Notes: generated by a model not told the origin, from the sequence alone. A DNA stretch of 64,000 nucleotides from Bradyrhizobium sp. AUGA SZCCT0158 (GCF_018130065.1 NZ_JAFCME010000009.1:1-64000), one strand, 5' to 3'. Shown: positions 7,185-15,818, counted from the stretch's first letter. Made by a program: numbers and translations.

Positions 7185-8845
7185 CGCTTTCCTTCGATGG
7201 CGATCTCGACCAGATAAGGCCGATTTCCCGCCACAGCTCGCTCCATGACCGCGGCAATGTCACCGGCCTTTTCGACCCTGACGCCTTCGACGCCCATGCC
7301 GGCCGCCAGATGCACAAAATCGAGGTCCGGTCCCGTCAGGTCCATCTGCTGATAGGGATGCTGCGTGCCCGCCTCGAAGTTTTGACGCCAGACGTCCACA
7401 TTGTGCTTGAGGATGCGATATTGCCGGTTTGAAAGAATGACAAACACGATCGCCAGCTTGTGGTGTGCCGCGGTCCATAGCGCCTGAATGCTGTACATCG
7501 CCGAGCCGTCGCCGGAGACGGCGACCACCGGGCGATCCGGCATCGCGACCTTCACCCCGATCGCACCGGAAAATCCCTGACCAATGCCGCCGCCGCGCCC
7601 GCCGAAATAATCACCGAAGCCGCGATAATCGAACGACCGCGCCAGGTCGAGACTGGCGGTGATGCTTTCATCCACGATGACGACATTGTCAGGCAGGCCG
7701 CGCCGGAGTTCGGCCGTCACCCGCGCCATCGAACTCGGCTCGCGGTTCCAGGCTTTCTCCAGCCGCGCCCGGTGCGCCTCCCGATCGCGGGCGCTCAACT
7801 CGGCCAGCGCCTGATTGCGGCGCGCTGCGGCGAGCTTGAATTCGGCGCTTTGCCGCGCGCTCACAATCCTTGCCAGCGAGGCGATGCTGGCCGCCATGTC
7901 GCCGATGATGCCGCCGTCGAGGCGGTGATTGAACGCCAGGCGCTCGGGCGATTCCTCGATCTGGACGACGACGGCGCCATCAGGGAAATGGCTGCCTTCC
8001 GCATACCAGATGTCCTCGAAGAACGGACCTCCCAGCAGCAAGACGAGATCGGCATCCGACAAGGCTTTGCGAACCTGCGCGGCGTCGGCCGGGAGCGATT
8101 GGCGGTAGTTCGGATGGCCGGTCGGAAACGGCGCATGGGCGCGCAACCCCTCGAACCATACCGGCGCACCGATCGCCTCCGCCAGTGCGACGAGCGCTTG
8201 GGAGGCCCCTGATCGGGCGACGTCATCGCCGGCAACGATGGTGGGCCGCCCTGATTTCAAAAGAAGCGAGGCGAATTCCTCGATCCCGGCAGGGTCCGGT
8301 TGTGACGAACGCCACAATTTATCTGGTGCGATCGCCTCGACGTCGGTTTCCTGCTCCAGCACGTTGATCGGAAGCGAGACGAAGACCGGTCCCCTGGGTG
8401 CATCGGTCGCAACCTTGAAGGCGCGGCGCAGCACGGGCGCGAGTTCATCCGCACGCTCCACCTGCACGCTCCATTTGGTGACCGGCGCCGCCATGGCGAC
8501 GAGGTCGTGGCCCAGCACCGGGTTGGCCAGCCGCATGCGCGTATCCTGCTGGCCGGCGGTCACGACGACAGGCGAATTGGCCTTGAGCGCGCCGTAGATC
8601 GCGCCGATGGCATTGCCGAGGCCGGGAGCTACGTGGAGATTGGCAACCGAAGCGCGGCCGGTGGCCTGCGCATGGAAACTCGCCGCGCCGACCGCCACGC
8701 CCTCATGGAGGGACATGACATATTCGATCTGCGGATAGCTCACCAGACTGTCCAGCAACGGCGTTTCTGTCGTCCCGGGATTGCCGAAGATGTGGCTCAC
8801 GCCATTCGACACCAGCGAATCCATCACTACACGCCGTCCGCGCAT
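7181..8845 (-). CDS. Thiamine diphosphate-binding enzyme (benzoylformate decarboxylase/acetolactate synthase-like)
   Basis: A 554-residue protein with three domains of the TPP family: N-terminal pyrimidine-binding domain (GNPGTTETPLLD at 21-32; catalytic Glu48 in SLHEGVA), central domain about 190-330, and C-terminal diphosphate-binding domain with GDGSAMYSIQALWTAA followed by the NRQYRILK segment. The GDGS...ALWTA pattern and the length fit benzoylformate decarboxylase-like enzymes better than true acetolactate synthase large subunits. Substrate not determinable. It converges on the flavoprotein gene with a shared CTAG stop. It is monocistronic: the region upstream contains the divergent small gene at 9003. 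Confidence 0.85.
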   Translation of the reverse strand: MRGRRVVMDSLVSNGVSHIFGNPGTTETPLLDSLVSYPQIEYVMSLHEGVAVGAASFHAQATGRASVANLHVAPGLGNAIGAIYGALKANSPVVVTAGQQDTRMRLANPVLGHDLVAMAAPVTKWSVQVERADELAPVLRRAFKVATDAPRGPVFVSLPINVLEQETDVEAIAPDKLWRSSQPDPAGIEEFASLLLKSGRPTIVAGDDVARSGASQALVALAEAIGAPVWFEGLRAHAPFPTGHPNYRQSLPADAAQVRKALSDADLVLLLGGPFFEDIWYAEGSHFPDGAVVVQIEESPERLAFNHRLDGGIIGDMAASIASLARIVSARQSAEFKLAAARRNQALAELSARDREAHRARLEKAWNREPSSMARVTAELRRGLPDNVVIVDESITASLDLARSFDYRGFGDYFGGRGGGIGQGFSGAIGVKVAMPDRPVVAVSGDGSAMYSIQALWTAAHHKLAIVFVILSNRQYRILKHNVDVWRQNFEAGTQHPYQQMDLTGPDLDFVHLAAGMGVEGVRVEKAGDIAAVMERAVAGNRPYLVEIAIEGKR

Positions 8846-8950
8846 TACTTGCTTCCTTTCAGGTTCATTTTTTTGGACGATAACACGCCGGCAGCATCGT
8901 GAGCGAGCTCCCGGGCGCGCATGTGGGTTCCTCGCGGCGCGCTTGTTTTT

Positions 8951-8976
8951 GGAACTAACCTGGGTCAGGCTGGTTT
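8951..8976 (+). promoter_or_regulatory. Possible EcfG (general stress sigma) promoter
   Basis: GGAAC at 8951-8955 followed, after 16 nt, by GGTT at 8972-8975 is one base off the GGAAC-N16/17-CGTT pattern known for EcfG in rhizobia. It lies 27 bp upstream of the ATG at 9003. The -10 mismatch keeps confidence low. Confidence 0.35.
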
Positions 8977-9002
8977 CGTTTTCTCAACTGGAGAACGCAC
9001 CG

Positions 9003-9257
9003 ATGAAGCTGTTCGTGACGGCGTTCGCTGCTGCACTTGCAAGCAGCACCTTTGCGCTTGCTGACACCCCCGTGACACCGGCCGAGGCCGAGAAAATCAA
9101 GGCTGTCCTGGAAGGCCTTGGCTGCACGGGCGGCAAGATGGAAAAGGAAACCGAGGCCAGCAGCTATTTTGAAGTCGATGACGCCAAATGCAGGGATGGG
9201 CAGTACGACATCAAGCTCGACAAGGACTTCAAGCTGATCGCAATGACTCGCGACTAA
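9003..9257 (+). CDS. Small exported PepSY-like protein
   Basis: An 84-residue protein: signal peptide about 1-20 (ending TFALA), then a single small domain. The mature part TPAEAEKIKAVLEGLGCTGG...YFEVDDAKCRDGQYDIKLDKDFKLIAMTRD has the helix-strand-strand pattern of PepSY-like domains and two cysteines (positions about 42 and 60) that may form a disulfide. The upstream frame is open but GGAGA at 8990-8994 and the signal peptide fix the start at 9003. Probably a periplasmic regulator or metal/peptide-binding protein; function unknown. A large stem-loop follows 22 nt after the stop. Confidence 0.78.
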   Translation: MKLFVTAFAAALASSTFALADTPVTPAEAEKIKAVLEGLGCTGGKMEKETEASSYFEVDDAKCRDGQYDIKLDKDFKLIAMTRD

Positions 9258-9279
9258 GCTGGGACCAGTCCCGCAGCAT

Positions 9280-9366
9280 GTAGGATGGGTTGAGCTCTTC
9301 GCGAAACCCATCATTTGCTGTCCGCGAAGAAAAGATGGGTTTCGCGAAGGGCTCAACCCATCCTAC
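9280..9366. repeat. 33-bp-arm stem-loop, probable bidirectional terminator/REP
   Basis: Bases 9280-9312 and 9334-9366 are inverted copies of each other with 32 of 33 positions matching, around a 21-nt loop. Each arm contains GTAGGATGGGTTGAG and TTCGCGAAACCCATC. It lies between two convergent genes (ends at 9257 and 9380), so it can act as a terminator on both strands. Sequence and near-perfect symmetry resemble the bradyrhizobial palindromic elements elsewhere in this window. The near-identity of the arms suggests recent insertion or gene conversion. Confidence 0.8.
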
Positions 9367-9379
9367 GTACTATCTCGCA

Positions 9380-9937
9380 TCAAAGGCCAAGCGTGACCTC
9401 GGCCCAGCGCATCACCCTATCGCCGTTGAGAAACTCGATCACGCTGGGCTCGGTCGCCGCCGGCCGGTCGTGGCCGAGCACGGCGGTTGCGGCGATCATG
9501 TCGCAGCGTTCGTTGAAGACGACCGATATCGCGGTTTTGCCGGGCGGATTGCGGGCGTTGAGCGCGTAGGCGCGGCTGCGGCCTTTCATCCACGCAATGC
9601 TGACCGGACGACCGGCACCGAGCGGCGCAACGTCGCCGACGAGAACAAGATCGCCCATGCGGTCCAGATCTTCATCATCGGCGACGCCGGTCGTGCAATT
9701 GCAGAACCCGATCTTGGCACGCAGATAGAGGCTCACCTCGGCGCCGCAGTCAGCCGCCTTGCAGCGGAACGCCTTTCCCTTGCCCCACTGATCGATGGGG
9801 AATGGCCAGGCCACCTCGGTCCATACCGGCGCGGTCGCAGTTGCGGCGGCGTGCCGTGGCAGACCGGACCACGCCAACGCCGCCGCGAGTACGCACCCCA
9901 GCGAGGCTGCTGCGACGGCGATAGCTACCCTTTTCAT
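9380..9937 (-). CDS. Conserved exported protein, unknown function
   Basis: A 185-residue protein with an N-terminal signal or anchor (about 1-32). The mature part starts APVWTEVAWPFPIDQWGKGKAF and is cysteine-containing: CKAADCG near 58-64, CNC near 79-81 and a later ERCDM. The cysteine pairs may form disulfides or bind metal. No family recognised. It follows the TPR gene (9957-11546) by 19 nt on the same strand, so the two are probably co-transcribed, and it ends against the stem-loop at 9280-9366. Confidence 0.7.
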   Translation of the reverse strand: MKRVAIAVAAASLGCVLAAALAWSGLPRHAAATATAPVWTEVAWPFPIDQWGKGKAFRCKAADCGAEVSLYLRAKIGFCNCTTGVADDEDLDRMGDLVLVGDVAPLGAGRPVSIAWMKGRSRAYALNARNPPGKTAISVVFNERCDMIAATAVLGHDRPAATEPSVIEFLNGDRVMRWAEVTLGL

Positions 9938-9956
9938 TGCACCACCGTTCTGCTCG

Positions 9957-11546
9957 CTAGTTGCCGGCGAGATAGGTCTTTGCCGCCGCTACCTCGCGCC
10001 GCTCCGTGTCGGCGTTCGCCGCGAGCGCCATGAGCTGCTGATAGTTCTGCCGCGCCGCCGCCTTGTCACCGAGCGTGTCGGCCGCCTTGGCAGCCCCGGC
10101 GTAGCCCTGGAAGCGGTTCGGCTCCTTGGCCTTGGTGGCCTCGAATGCCACAAGCGCCTCCTTGGCCATGCCGCGATCGAGCAGCATGAAGCCATAGAGC
10201 TCGCGCGCCGGTGCCAGCGGACCTGGCGTCACCACATGTTTCTCGGTCAGGTCCTCGGCGTCCGCTGCCGCACTCATGGCCTTGAGAGCCTCGTCGTATT
10301 TGCCCTCCGAGTGAAGCACCCAGGCAACGGCGACCTGATGCTGGATGTCGACGATCTGCGACCAGTAATTATCCTTGGCGTCGCGCAATTTATCGCGCAA
10401 TTCCGCGAGCTTCTGGACGTCGGCCTTGGCCGCTTCCGGCTTGCCGGAGCGCGCCGCGCCGATTGCGCGCGCGAAATGCGAGATCGCCATCGCGTAGTTC
10501 AGGCCGCTCGGCCTGACCGATAGTTGCGAGGCCGCGTCCCAGTCGCCGCGGTCGATCGCATAGCGGGCTGGCGAGGCCGCCAGCGCGTAGTCGGCGGCCG
10601 CGACCGTCGCCTTGAAGTCGGTCTCCTTGATCATGTCGTCTATGACGGCGCGCGCCTGCTGGTCCTGGGCGAGCTGAAGATGGGCATAAACCATGTAATC
10701 CTGCGCGTGCAGGTAGTTGCCCACGGACTTCTCGGACTTCGCGGCTTTCACGGAGGCGGCGTTGGAGGCGATCGATTCCTTCCAATAGCCGACGCGGGTG
10801 TAGATATGCGACGGCATGTGCTGGGCGTGCGGCGCGGCCGGCGCGATCTTGGCGTAGCGGTTGGCGGCGTCGAGGCCTTTTTGCGCGGTCGCCGGATAGT
10901 CGTAGAGGTGGATCAAATAGTGCGTCACGCCCGGATGCTGCGGCAGCCGTATCGACATCGGCTCCAGGATTGCGGCGCCCTTGGACTGCTGCGCGTAGGT
11001 CTTGTCCTTCAAATCCGCCGACGTGTTGAGCGTGATGGCGTAGGCAATCTGAGCCTCGTCATCGTCTGGATATTTCGCCGCGATGTCGGCCTGCTTGTCG
11101 CGCAGCGCGCGCATGCGCTGGGCATGGGGGATCGTTTCGTGGTCCGCATACATCACCATCATCGCATCGATGTAGTCGCGTTCGCGCTCGGTCTTGGCCC
11201 CGATCTCCTTCGCTTTGGTGATCGCGGCGAGGCCGGGCGCAAGATTCGGCCGCGGAATTGCGGCGTGCGGATTGTCCATCATCGTGAGCGCGATGCCCCA
11301 ATAGGCCATGGCGCATGACGGATCAGCCTTGATGGCCTCCTCGAAGATCTCCTTGGCGTTGGTGTACCAGAACGAGTGCTGATATCGCATCGCGCGATCG
11401 AAGCGGCGCTGCGCAACATCGTTGCAGGATGTTTTGAAGTTCACGTTGCCGAGCTGCTGATCGACGTCGTCTTGCGCGGCGACCAGCGGCTGAGACGTTG
11501 AAAGCATAAGAGCCGCGACGGCGATACCGAATGGAGACTTCCGCAT
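9957..11546 (-). CDS. Exported tetratricopeptide-repeat protein
   Basis: A 529-residue protein. I start at 11546 because GGGGAGG lies 7 nt upstream; an earlier ATG at 11567 lacks a site. Signal peptide about 1-24 (ending LVAAQ). The body is helical with TPR-like units: FEEAIKADPSCAMAYWGIAL near 70-90, later YDEALKAMSAAADAE and MAKEALVAFEATKAKEPN repeats toward the C-terminus. A histidine-rich helix-loop HPGVTHYLIHLYDYP and AAPHAQHMPSHIYTRVG in the middle is characteristic of a conserved family of unknown function and could bind a metal. Periplasmic, partner unknown. Confidence 0.78.
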   Translation of the reverse strand: MRKSPFGIAVAALMLSTSQPLVAAQDDVDQQLGNVNFKTSCNDVAQRRFDRAMRYQHSFWYTNAKEIFEEAIKADPSCAMAYWGIALTMMDNPHAAIPRPNLAPGLAAITKAKEIGAKTERERDYIDAMMVMYADHETIPHAQRMRALRDKQADIAAKYPDDDEAQIAYAITLNTSADLKDKTYAQQSKGAAILEPMSIRLPQHPGVTHYLIHLYDYPATAQKGLDAANRYAKIAPAAPHAQHMPSHIYTRVGYWKESIASNAASVKAAKSEKSVGNYLHAQDYMVYAHLQLAQDQQARAVIDDMIKETDFKATVAAADYALAASPARYAIDRGDWDAASQLSVRPSGLNYAMAISHFARAIGAARSGKPEAAKADVQKLAELRDKLRDAKDNYWSQIVDIQHQVAVAWVLHSEGKYDEALKAMSAAADAEDLTEKHVVTPGPLAPARELYGFMLLDRGMAKEALVAFEATKAKEPNRFQGYAGAAKAADTLGDKAAARQNYQQLMALAANADTERREVAAAKTYLAGN

Positions 11547-11713
11547 GGATTTCCTCCCCTGGCTCATCTGGCAAGAATGGCTGTACTATACGACTTTCAT
11601 CCCTTTGCCGTAACACTTTGCCGTAACCACCGCATCATGGCAGCGCAATTGACCTTTCGGGCCCCCTCCCGGGCAATGGGCCTGGATGGGCCTCGGCGAG
11701 ACGCTGTTGGGCT

Positions 11714-12697
11714 TCACTCGATCAGCTGATCCGCGAGCACAAGGATTGTCGGCGGGAATGTGAGCCCGAGCGTCCGGGCAACCCTGACGTTGACGATCAG
11801 CTCGAACCTCGTCGGCAACTGGATCGGCATCTCCGCCGGCTTCTGGCCCTTGAGAATGTTGTCGACATAGCTTGCAGCGCGACGGAACAGGTCGGCGAGA
11901 TCGGCGCCATAGCTGAAAAGCGCGCCGGCCCGCGCGATTTCGGCATGTTCGCCGATCACGGCAATGCGCAGGTCTGCCGCGATCCGGCAGATGTCCGCCA
12001 TCATGGCCACCGTCAGGAAATCGCGGATGACGATCATGGCTGTGCCGCCGTCGTCGGCGAGCTTCTTGATCTGCTCGGTGAGTTGCACGGCGGACGGCGC
12101 ACTGAGCCCGAGGCGTACCGGCTCGATACCGGCGCTCCTTGCATCCGCCATGGTCTGCGAGCCCCAGGCGCTGAAGGTGGGATCGGTGGCGTTGTGCATC
12201 ACGCCGAGTTTCTTCAGGCCGGGCAGGATCTCCTTCAGCATTTCGATGCGCTTGGCCGAAATCTCCTCGCCGAACGCCGAGAAGCCGGTCACGGTGCCGC
12301 CGGGCCGGGCCAGACTCTGGAACAGTTCGGGGTCGCTCTGCACCGCCGGCAATGCCACCGCGACCACGGGAATATTCGTCTTGCGCACGATGGCCCGCGC
12401 CGCGGCCTGGCCCGGCGAAAGAAACACATTCACCGGCAGCGCCACCAGCTCGTCGATCATGGCGTGCCCTCGCGCGACGTCGCCGTTGGCGCTGCGCGCA
12501 TTGACGATGATGGTGCGTCCTTCGACGTGGCCGAGCCCAACCAGCGCCTTGCGAAAAGCGCCGACCGTCACGTCGTCGACGTCGGCATTGGCAAATCCGA
12601 CAAAGCCCACGATCGGAATGCGCTGCTGTGCCCGCGCTGCCAGCGGCCAAGAGGCCGCCACGCCGCCGACCAGCCGGATGAACTCGCGTCGCTTCAT
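11714..12697 (-). CDS. ABC transporter substrate-binding protein with Tat leader (TrpX/ABC_sub_bind type)
   Basis: A 327-residue protein beginning MKRREFIRLVGGVAASWPLAARAQQ, a Tat signal peptide. The remainder is a type I periplasmic binding fold of the ABC_sub_bind family: IPIVGFVGFANADVD, GRTIIVNARSANGD, LARPGGTVTGFSAFG, LPGLKKLGVMHNATDPTF. Such genes are abundant as orphans in Bradyrhizobium; no permease or ATPase lies next to it here. Start chosen at 12697 for the leader; the frame runs upstream to 12724. A related protein is encoded at 33210-34205. The ligand is unknown. Confidence 0.85.
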   Translation of the reverse strand: MKRREFIRLVGGVAASWPLAARAQQRIPIVGFVGFANADVDDVTVGAFRKALVGLGHVEGRTIIVNARSANGDVARGHAMIDELVALPVNVFLSPGQAAARAIVRKTNIPVVAVALPAVQSDPELFQSLARPGGTVTGFSAFGEEISAKRIEMLKEILPGLKKLGVMHNATDPTFSAWGSQTMADARSAGIEPVRLGLSAPSAVQLTEQIKKLADDGGTAMIVIRDFLTVAMMADICRIAADLRIAVIGEHAEIARAGALFSYGADLADLFRRAASYVDNILKGQKPAEMPIQLPTRFELIVNVRVARTLGLTFPPTILVLADQLIE

Positions 12698-12784
12698 GGC
12701 CGGCCCCGCGCTCGATGGTTTCACCCGATGGTAAGCACTTTTCGGCGGGGGTCCAAGAGCGGCCGGAGCTATCGGGAAAGCGAT

Positions 12785-13543
12785 CTAGATGCCGCGCATC
12801 TTGTGATCGGCCCAGTTCTTGAGATCGCGTACCGTCAGTACCGCGAGGAACGGGTTAGCCCTGACAAGTTTCTGGCGCGTGGTTCGACCGGTCGCGTCAG
12901 CGGCGGCCATGACGGACGCGGCGTCGGCATGTTCGGCGCCGGACAGCAGAGCCACGGCGCCAGCCGGTCCGGCAAAATAGGCCAGATAAAGCGAACCGGA
13001 GGTGAGGGGCAGACCGCGTTTATTCAGTGTCCTGGCATATTGCTCGAGCAGCCGCGCAATGATCTCCCGCGTAAGCTCGACGTCCTGCCGCAGCTCCAGC
13101 AGTTCTTTGTCGCTGCGGCCCTTGATCAGATCGCGGCGATGCTTTCGGATGGCTTCGAGCCATGTGTCATCGAGAAACTGACCAGCCCCTGTGGCGCTGG
13201 AAAGCTTGTTCTTCTTAGTCGCAATTCCCGCCGATTCGACCTTGATGATGCGTTCCACCAGAGCCTTGACGTCGATTGACTCGATTGTCTGCCGGTTTGA
13301 ATGCGCACTGCGAAAAATGTAGGGGCCTGCGACTGCGGCCAACGCAATCGCCACCGCTAACAAGATGGCGATGATTGCCAAGTTGAACGAATCTCGCGAT
13401 CTGTCAGGAGCGCCCCGCTCGTCCGGGCGCGGCGGCCTGATTTCGTCCACACGCGCTACCCTCGTTGGCGTAGGAGCGAGGTCGGCCGGTTCGGCGCCGG
13501 CCAACACGACATTGAACGAAGGCCATTGCGCTAGGTCTGGCAT
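12785..13543 (-). CDS. Membrane-anchored lytic transglycosylase-like protein
   Basis: About 252 residues. A proline-rich cytoplasmic N-terminus precedes one membrane helix (about 54-76, LAIIAILLAVAIALAAVAGPYIF) and a periplasmic domain. The segment VERIIKVESAGIATKKNKLSSATGAGQFLDDTWLEAI has the catalytic ESxG and GAGQF signature of SLT-type lytic transglycosylases (catalytic Glu near residue 99). Start uncertain: an upstream GTG at 13597 would overlap the previous gene by 67 nt, while the ATG at 13543 overlaps it by 13 nt, which I prefer. Follows the gene at 13531-14019, likely one transcript. Probably cleaves peptidoglycan locally. Confidence 0.65.
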   Translation of the reverse strand: MPDLAQWPSFNVVLAGAEPADLAPTPTRVARVDEIRPPRPDERGAPDRSRDSFNLAIIAILLAVAIALAAVAGPYIFRSAHSNRQTIESIDVKALVERIIKVESAGIATKKNKLSSATGAGQFLDDTWLEAIRKHRRDLIKGRSDKELLELRQDVELTREIIARLLEQYARTLNKRGLPLTSGSLYLAYFAGPAGAVALLSGAEHADAASVMAAADATGRTTRQKLVRANPFLAVLTVRDLKNWADHKMRGI

Positions 13544-14019
13544 CGGGAAGACAAGTTCAATGCTTGCAGCAGACCATCGAAAGCGTTCGGACGACACGGC
13601 CTGGCCTCGCCGATCGGTTTCGGCCGGGCCATCCTTGCCGCCTTGTTGGGATTTGTGGATTGAGGCCTGGGTCTGTCAGGCTCCGTGTATTTGGGTCGAG
13701 GTCGCAACTTTCCGGCAACGTGCTTCTTGCCGCCTGCAGCGCTCCCAACGGTGCCCGGATTGGTTTCTGGAGTTAAGGCCGCCGTCGTAGCCGGCGGCGG
13801 TGTTGGTTCGACCGATGAGATCGGCTGAACCGGTGCTTCATGCTGCAAACGGTGGATCTCGCGCCGGTCAGCCGTCTCCAGGGTGTCGCCTGTTACGCTG
13901 ACGTCGATGGTCACTTGCTCGAACCGATCTGGCGCACTTGTCTTCGTGCGTCGCGGTGTCCCCAGCTCCATGATGGTCAGTGCGCTGAGGCCAACAACGA
14001 TGAGACCTGCCCTCATCAT
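13531..14019 (-). CDS. Hypothetical membrane-anchored protein, proline-rich
   Basis: A 162-residue protein: N-terminal hydrophobic segment (AGLIVVGLSALTIMEL), a short globular part with FEQVTIDVSVTGDTLETADRR, a proline/threonine-rich linker, a basic stretch (GKKHVAGKLRPRPKYTEP) and a C-terminus NAFDGLLQALNLSSRCQT. I recognise no domain. Linker-type composition and overlap with the transglycosylase-like gene suggest an envelope protein produced together with it. Two adjacent ATG codons (14017-14019 and 14014-14016) could start it. Confidence 0.55.
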   Translation of the reverse strand: MMRAGLIVVGLSALTIMELGTPRRTKTSAPDRFEQVTIDVSVTGDTLETADRREIHRLQHEAPVQPISSVEPTPPPATTAALTPETNPGTVGSAAGGKKHVAGKLRPRPKYTEPDRPRPQSTNPNKAARMARPKPIGEARPCRPNAFDGLLQALNLSSRCQT

Positions 14020-14335
14020 GATCTACTGTTCCAGGACGAAGATGCTTGCCCCGAGCCGGGGAAATAATCTGCCCAACGTCGCAGAACGATTTCTAAGGTC
14101 CAATGCGGCGGGTTAGCGGCAGAATTGACTTGCGCGCAGCAGCGGCGAAGTAAGTCTGACAACAGGGTTAATACGCGGAGGCGCGAGTAGACGCGCGATC
14201 GATCCATTGGCCGTGGCAATGATCCAGCCGTTGCCCGGCGTAGATCACCGCGTTCATCTTGGGAACTTAGAGGCGCCGGGGGCGGGCCCGTGTGCTCGGC
14301 ATGGGGGCACGGCGATGGTGTCGCTGCGCTGAGGC
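14020..14335. other. Intergenic stretch with no supported gene
   Basis: This 316-bp stretch contains an open minus-strand frame of about 107 codons, but its composition is arginine- and serine-rich without a leader or domain, and I see no ribosome-binding site. I find no clear terminator or repeat. Confidence 0.5.
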
Positions 14336-14821
14336 TCAATGAAGGTTGAACAGCTCTCTCACCAGCTGCCCGGAAATGATATTCGCGAACGACAACCTGG
14401 TAGGCGGTGCGGCCGGTGCCGGGCTGCTACTCGGGGCCACAGGCGTGTTGGTTTGCGTATGGGGCGACGACGGCTGTCTGGCTGCAGCCTCCTTCACCAG
14501 CCTCTTCGTGGCCTTTGGCTTGGTTTTTTCCACGCCGGTAACCGACGCATGAGAAGTTATCGGCGCGTATGATTGTGCTTGCGGGGGCGGCGCGTCCGGT
14601 ATGGCTTCGGCGGCCGGCGCTGGCGGCGGAACGATCGTCGGAAGGTTGGTGTCGATGACGATCCGTTCCGGCGGCTGCTGCAGAGAAGCGATCCGGATGA
14701 CCGGCCTGTTAACTTCGTCACCGGCCGGCTCCGCCAAAGGTTGCGGAAAGAACCAGTTGGCCACGAACAGCAACACAAGCAACGATGCGCCGACCCAGGC
14801 AATGTATCGTCCGAGAGGCAT
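14336..14821 (-). CDS. Hypothetical membrane-anchored proline/alanine-rich protein
   Basis: About 161 residues from the ATG at 14821, chosen because GGAG lies 6 nt upstream. One N-terminal membrane helix (RYIAWVGASLLVLLFVANWFF, about 5-25) is followed by a low-complexity periplasmic region rich in Pro and Ala (IPDAPPPQAQSY, PSSSPAPAAPP). A C-terminal helix near ANIISGQLVRELF ends the protein. The architecture parallels the gene at 13531-14019 but no sequence family is recognised. Function unknown. Confidence 0.6.
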   Translation of the reverse strand: MPLGRYIAWVGASLLVLLFVANWFFPQPLAEPAGDEVNRPVIRIASLQQPPERIVIDTNLPTIVPPPAPAAEAIPDAPPPQAQSYAPITSHASVTGVEKTKPKATKRLVKEAAARQPSSPHTQTNTPVAPSSSPAPAAPPTRLSFANIISGQLVRELFNLH

Positions 14822-14939
14822 AACCATCTCCGCCACAGAACCTGACGGAGAGCAAACGCCGTAATTCCTGACAGTCCGTAACTGAACGTGGTTACTGCCG
14901 GAATTGCTGTTGCCGAGTTCGATCACAAACTTCTGTGAT

Positions 14940-15053
14940 CTACTCGGTGTAGATTTGATGGGAGTTCGGCAGGTCCGGGAATTGACTGCCTGCTACCGAT
15001 GAACCGGCATACGCGCATACCGCGATGACGAGCGCCCTGATGATCGTGAACAT
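14940..15053 (-). CDS. Exported microprotein of 37 residues
   Basis: ATG at 15053, stop TAG at 14940-14942. The product begins MFTIIRALVIAVCAYAGSSVAG, a convincing signal peptide, leaving a mature peptide of roughly 15 residues (SQFPDLPNSHQIYTE). A hairpin (15056-15081) sits 2 nt upstream of the start and contains the only plausible ribosome-binding sequence (AAGAGG). I know no family. It could be a secreted peptide or a leader. Confidence is limited by length. Confidence 0.45.
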   Translation of the reverse strand: MFTIIRALVIAVCAYAGSSVAGSQFPDLPNSHQIYTE

Positions 15054-15055
15054 TT

Positions 15056-15081
15056 GCTGCCTCTTTCTTGTTGGAGGCAGC
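15056..15081 (-). promoter_or_regulatory. Hairpin covering the ribosome-binding site of the microprotein gene
   Basis: GCTGCCTC (15056-15063) and GAGGCAGC (15074-15081) form an 8-bp stem with a 10-nt loop. On the minus-strand mRNA the 3' arm ends 2 nt before the ATG at 15053, so the stem would hide the AGAGG site. This suggests translational control. Confidence 0.4.
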
Positions 15082-15392
15082 CTAGGACGGATTCGTTTCG
15101 GACGGCTTAGGGAAGGTGGTTTTCACGTCCTTGATCGAGTTGGTAAACAGTCTGCTTGCATCCATTTTCCGTTCGCCCAGCCACATCGGTCGGCGCGGCC
15201 TTGATATGGGCAAGGCTGCCACAATCGTGACAAAGCTCGATCGCAGTGCACATCATGCGCCGCTGTGCAGCGGCGCAGCCCGCGCCGCGCCGCATCAGGA
15301 TCGCTGGCGCTTCTCCTGTCGCGGCGCAGTGGACCGTGGGCCAAGGACTTAGGCCAAGGAGGACTTAGGCCAAGGACTTGGGGCAAATCTGT
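15082..15392. other. Stretch without an intact gene; possible decayed zinc-ribbon ORF
   Basis: A minus-strand frame near 15130-15260 reads MCTAIELCHDCGSLAHIK, which has a zinc-ribbon look (CHDCGS), but it quickly runs into non-conserved sequence and stops. A short direct duplication (CTTAGGCCAAGGA, near 15349-15378) lies beside it. I treat this as degenerate sequence, not a gene. Confidence 0.35.
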
Positions 15393-15812
15393 TCAATGCC
15401 ACGTCGGCCTGAACGATTTAGCCACCGCCAGCGCAGCCCACTCGTCGGTTTCCAAAGCAATTTTCTGTGCCAGCATGACGTCGCCGGGCACCAGTGGCTG
15501 GTTTGGCACAAAACACCAACCGGCTTTCGGGCGCCCATATTGGTCTAGTTCATGAATATTTGTCGCGGTGCCATAACAGATCCGGTATCGCTTGCCGCTT
15601 TGGCAGCCCGTGACCTCGAAATACCCGTATTTGTTGAACTGAACCAGTTGTTCAGGCGATAGCCATGCTTGCAGCAACCTTATGCCGCGCACCTCCCTTT
15701 GAGGGCAGCCCAATTCCCGATATTGAGCCCGCAGCAATTGCCAGCGGTTCGCGCTATCCGCCAGCAATTGCCTGATGTTACGGACCGCGTTACGTAGCGT
15801 TGTCTGCAACAT
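15393..15812 (-). CDS. Conserved hypothetical protein (partner of small GG-ending protein)
   Basis: A 139-residue protein. N-terminal half is helical (LRNAVRNIRQLLADSANRWQ); the C-terminal half has a beta-rich module: SPEQLVQFNKYGYFEVTGC, KRYRICYG, NIHELDQYGRPKAGWCFVPN, then a final helix LAQKIALETDEWAALAVAK. Four cysteines occur (GC, TGC, IC, WC). I recall similar modules scattered in plasmids and prophages of many bacteria, without a known function. It begins 6 nt after the stop of the gene at 15819-16040, so the two form an operon. Confidence 0.65.
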   Translation of the reverse strand: MLQTTLRNAVRNIRQLLADSANRWQLLRAQYRELGCPQREVRGIRLLQAWLSPEQLVQFNKYGYFEVTGCQSGKRYRICYGTATNIHELDQYGRPKAGWCFVPNQPLVPGDVMLAQKIALETDEWAALAVAKSFRPTWH

Positions 15813-15818
15813 GAGACG

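Noticed and set aside
14016..14339. Minus-strand ORF of 107 codons between two hypothetical membrane protein genes
   Set aside because: No leader, domain or ribosome-binding site; biased Arg/Ser/Pro content typical of random GC-rich frames.
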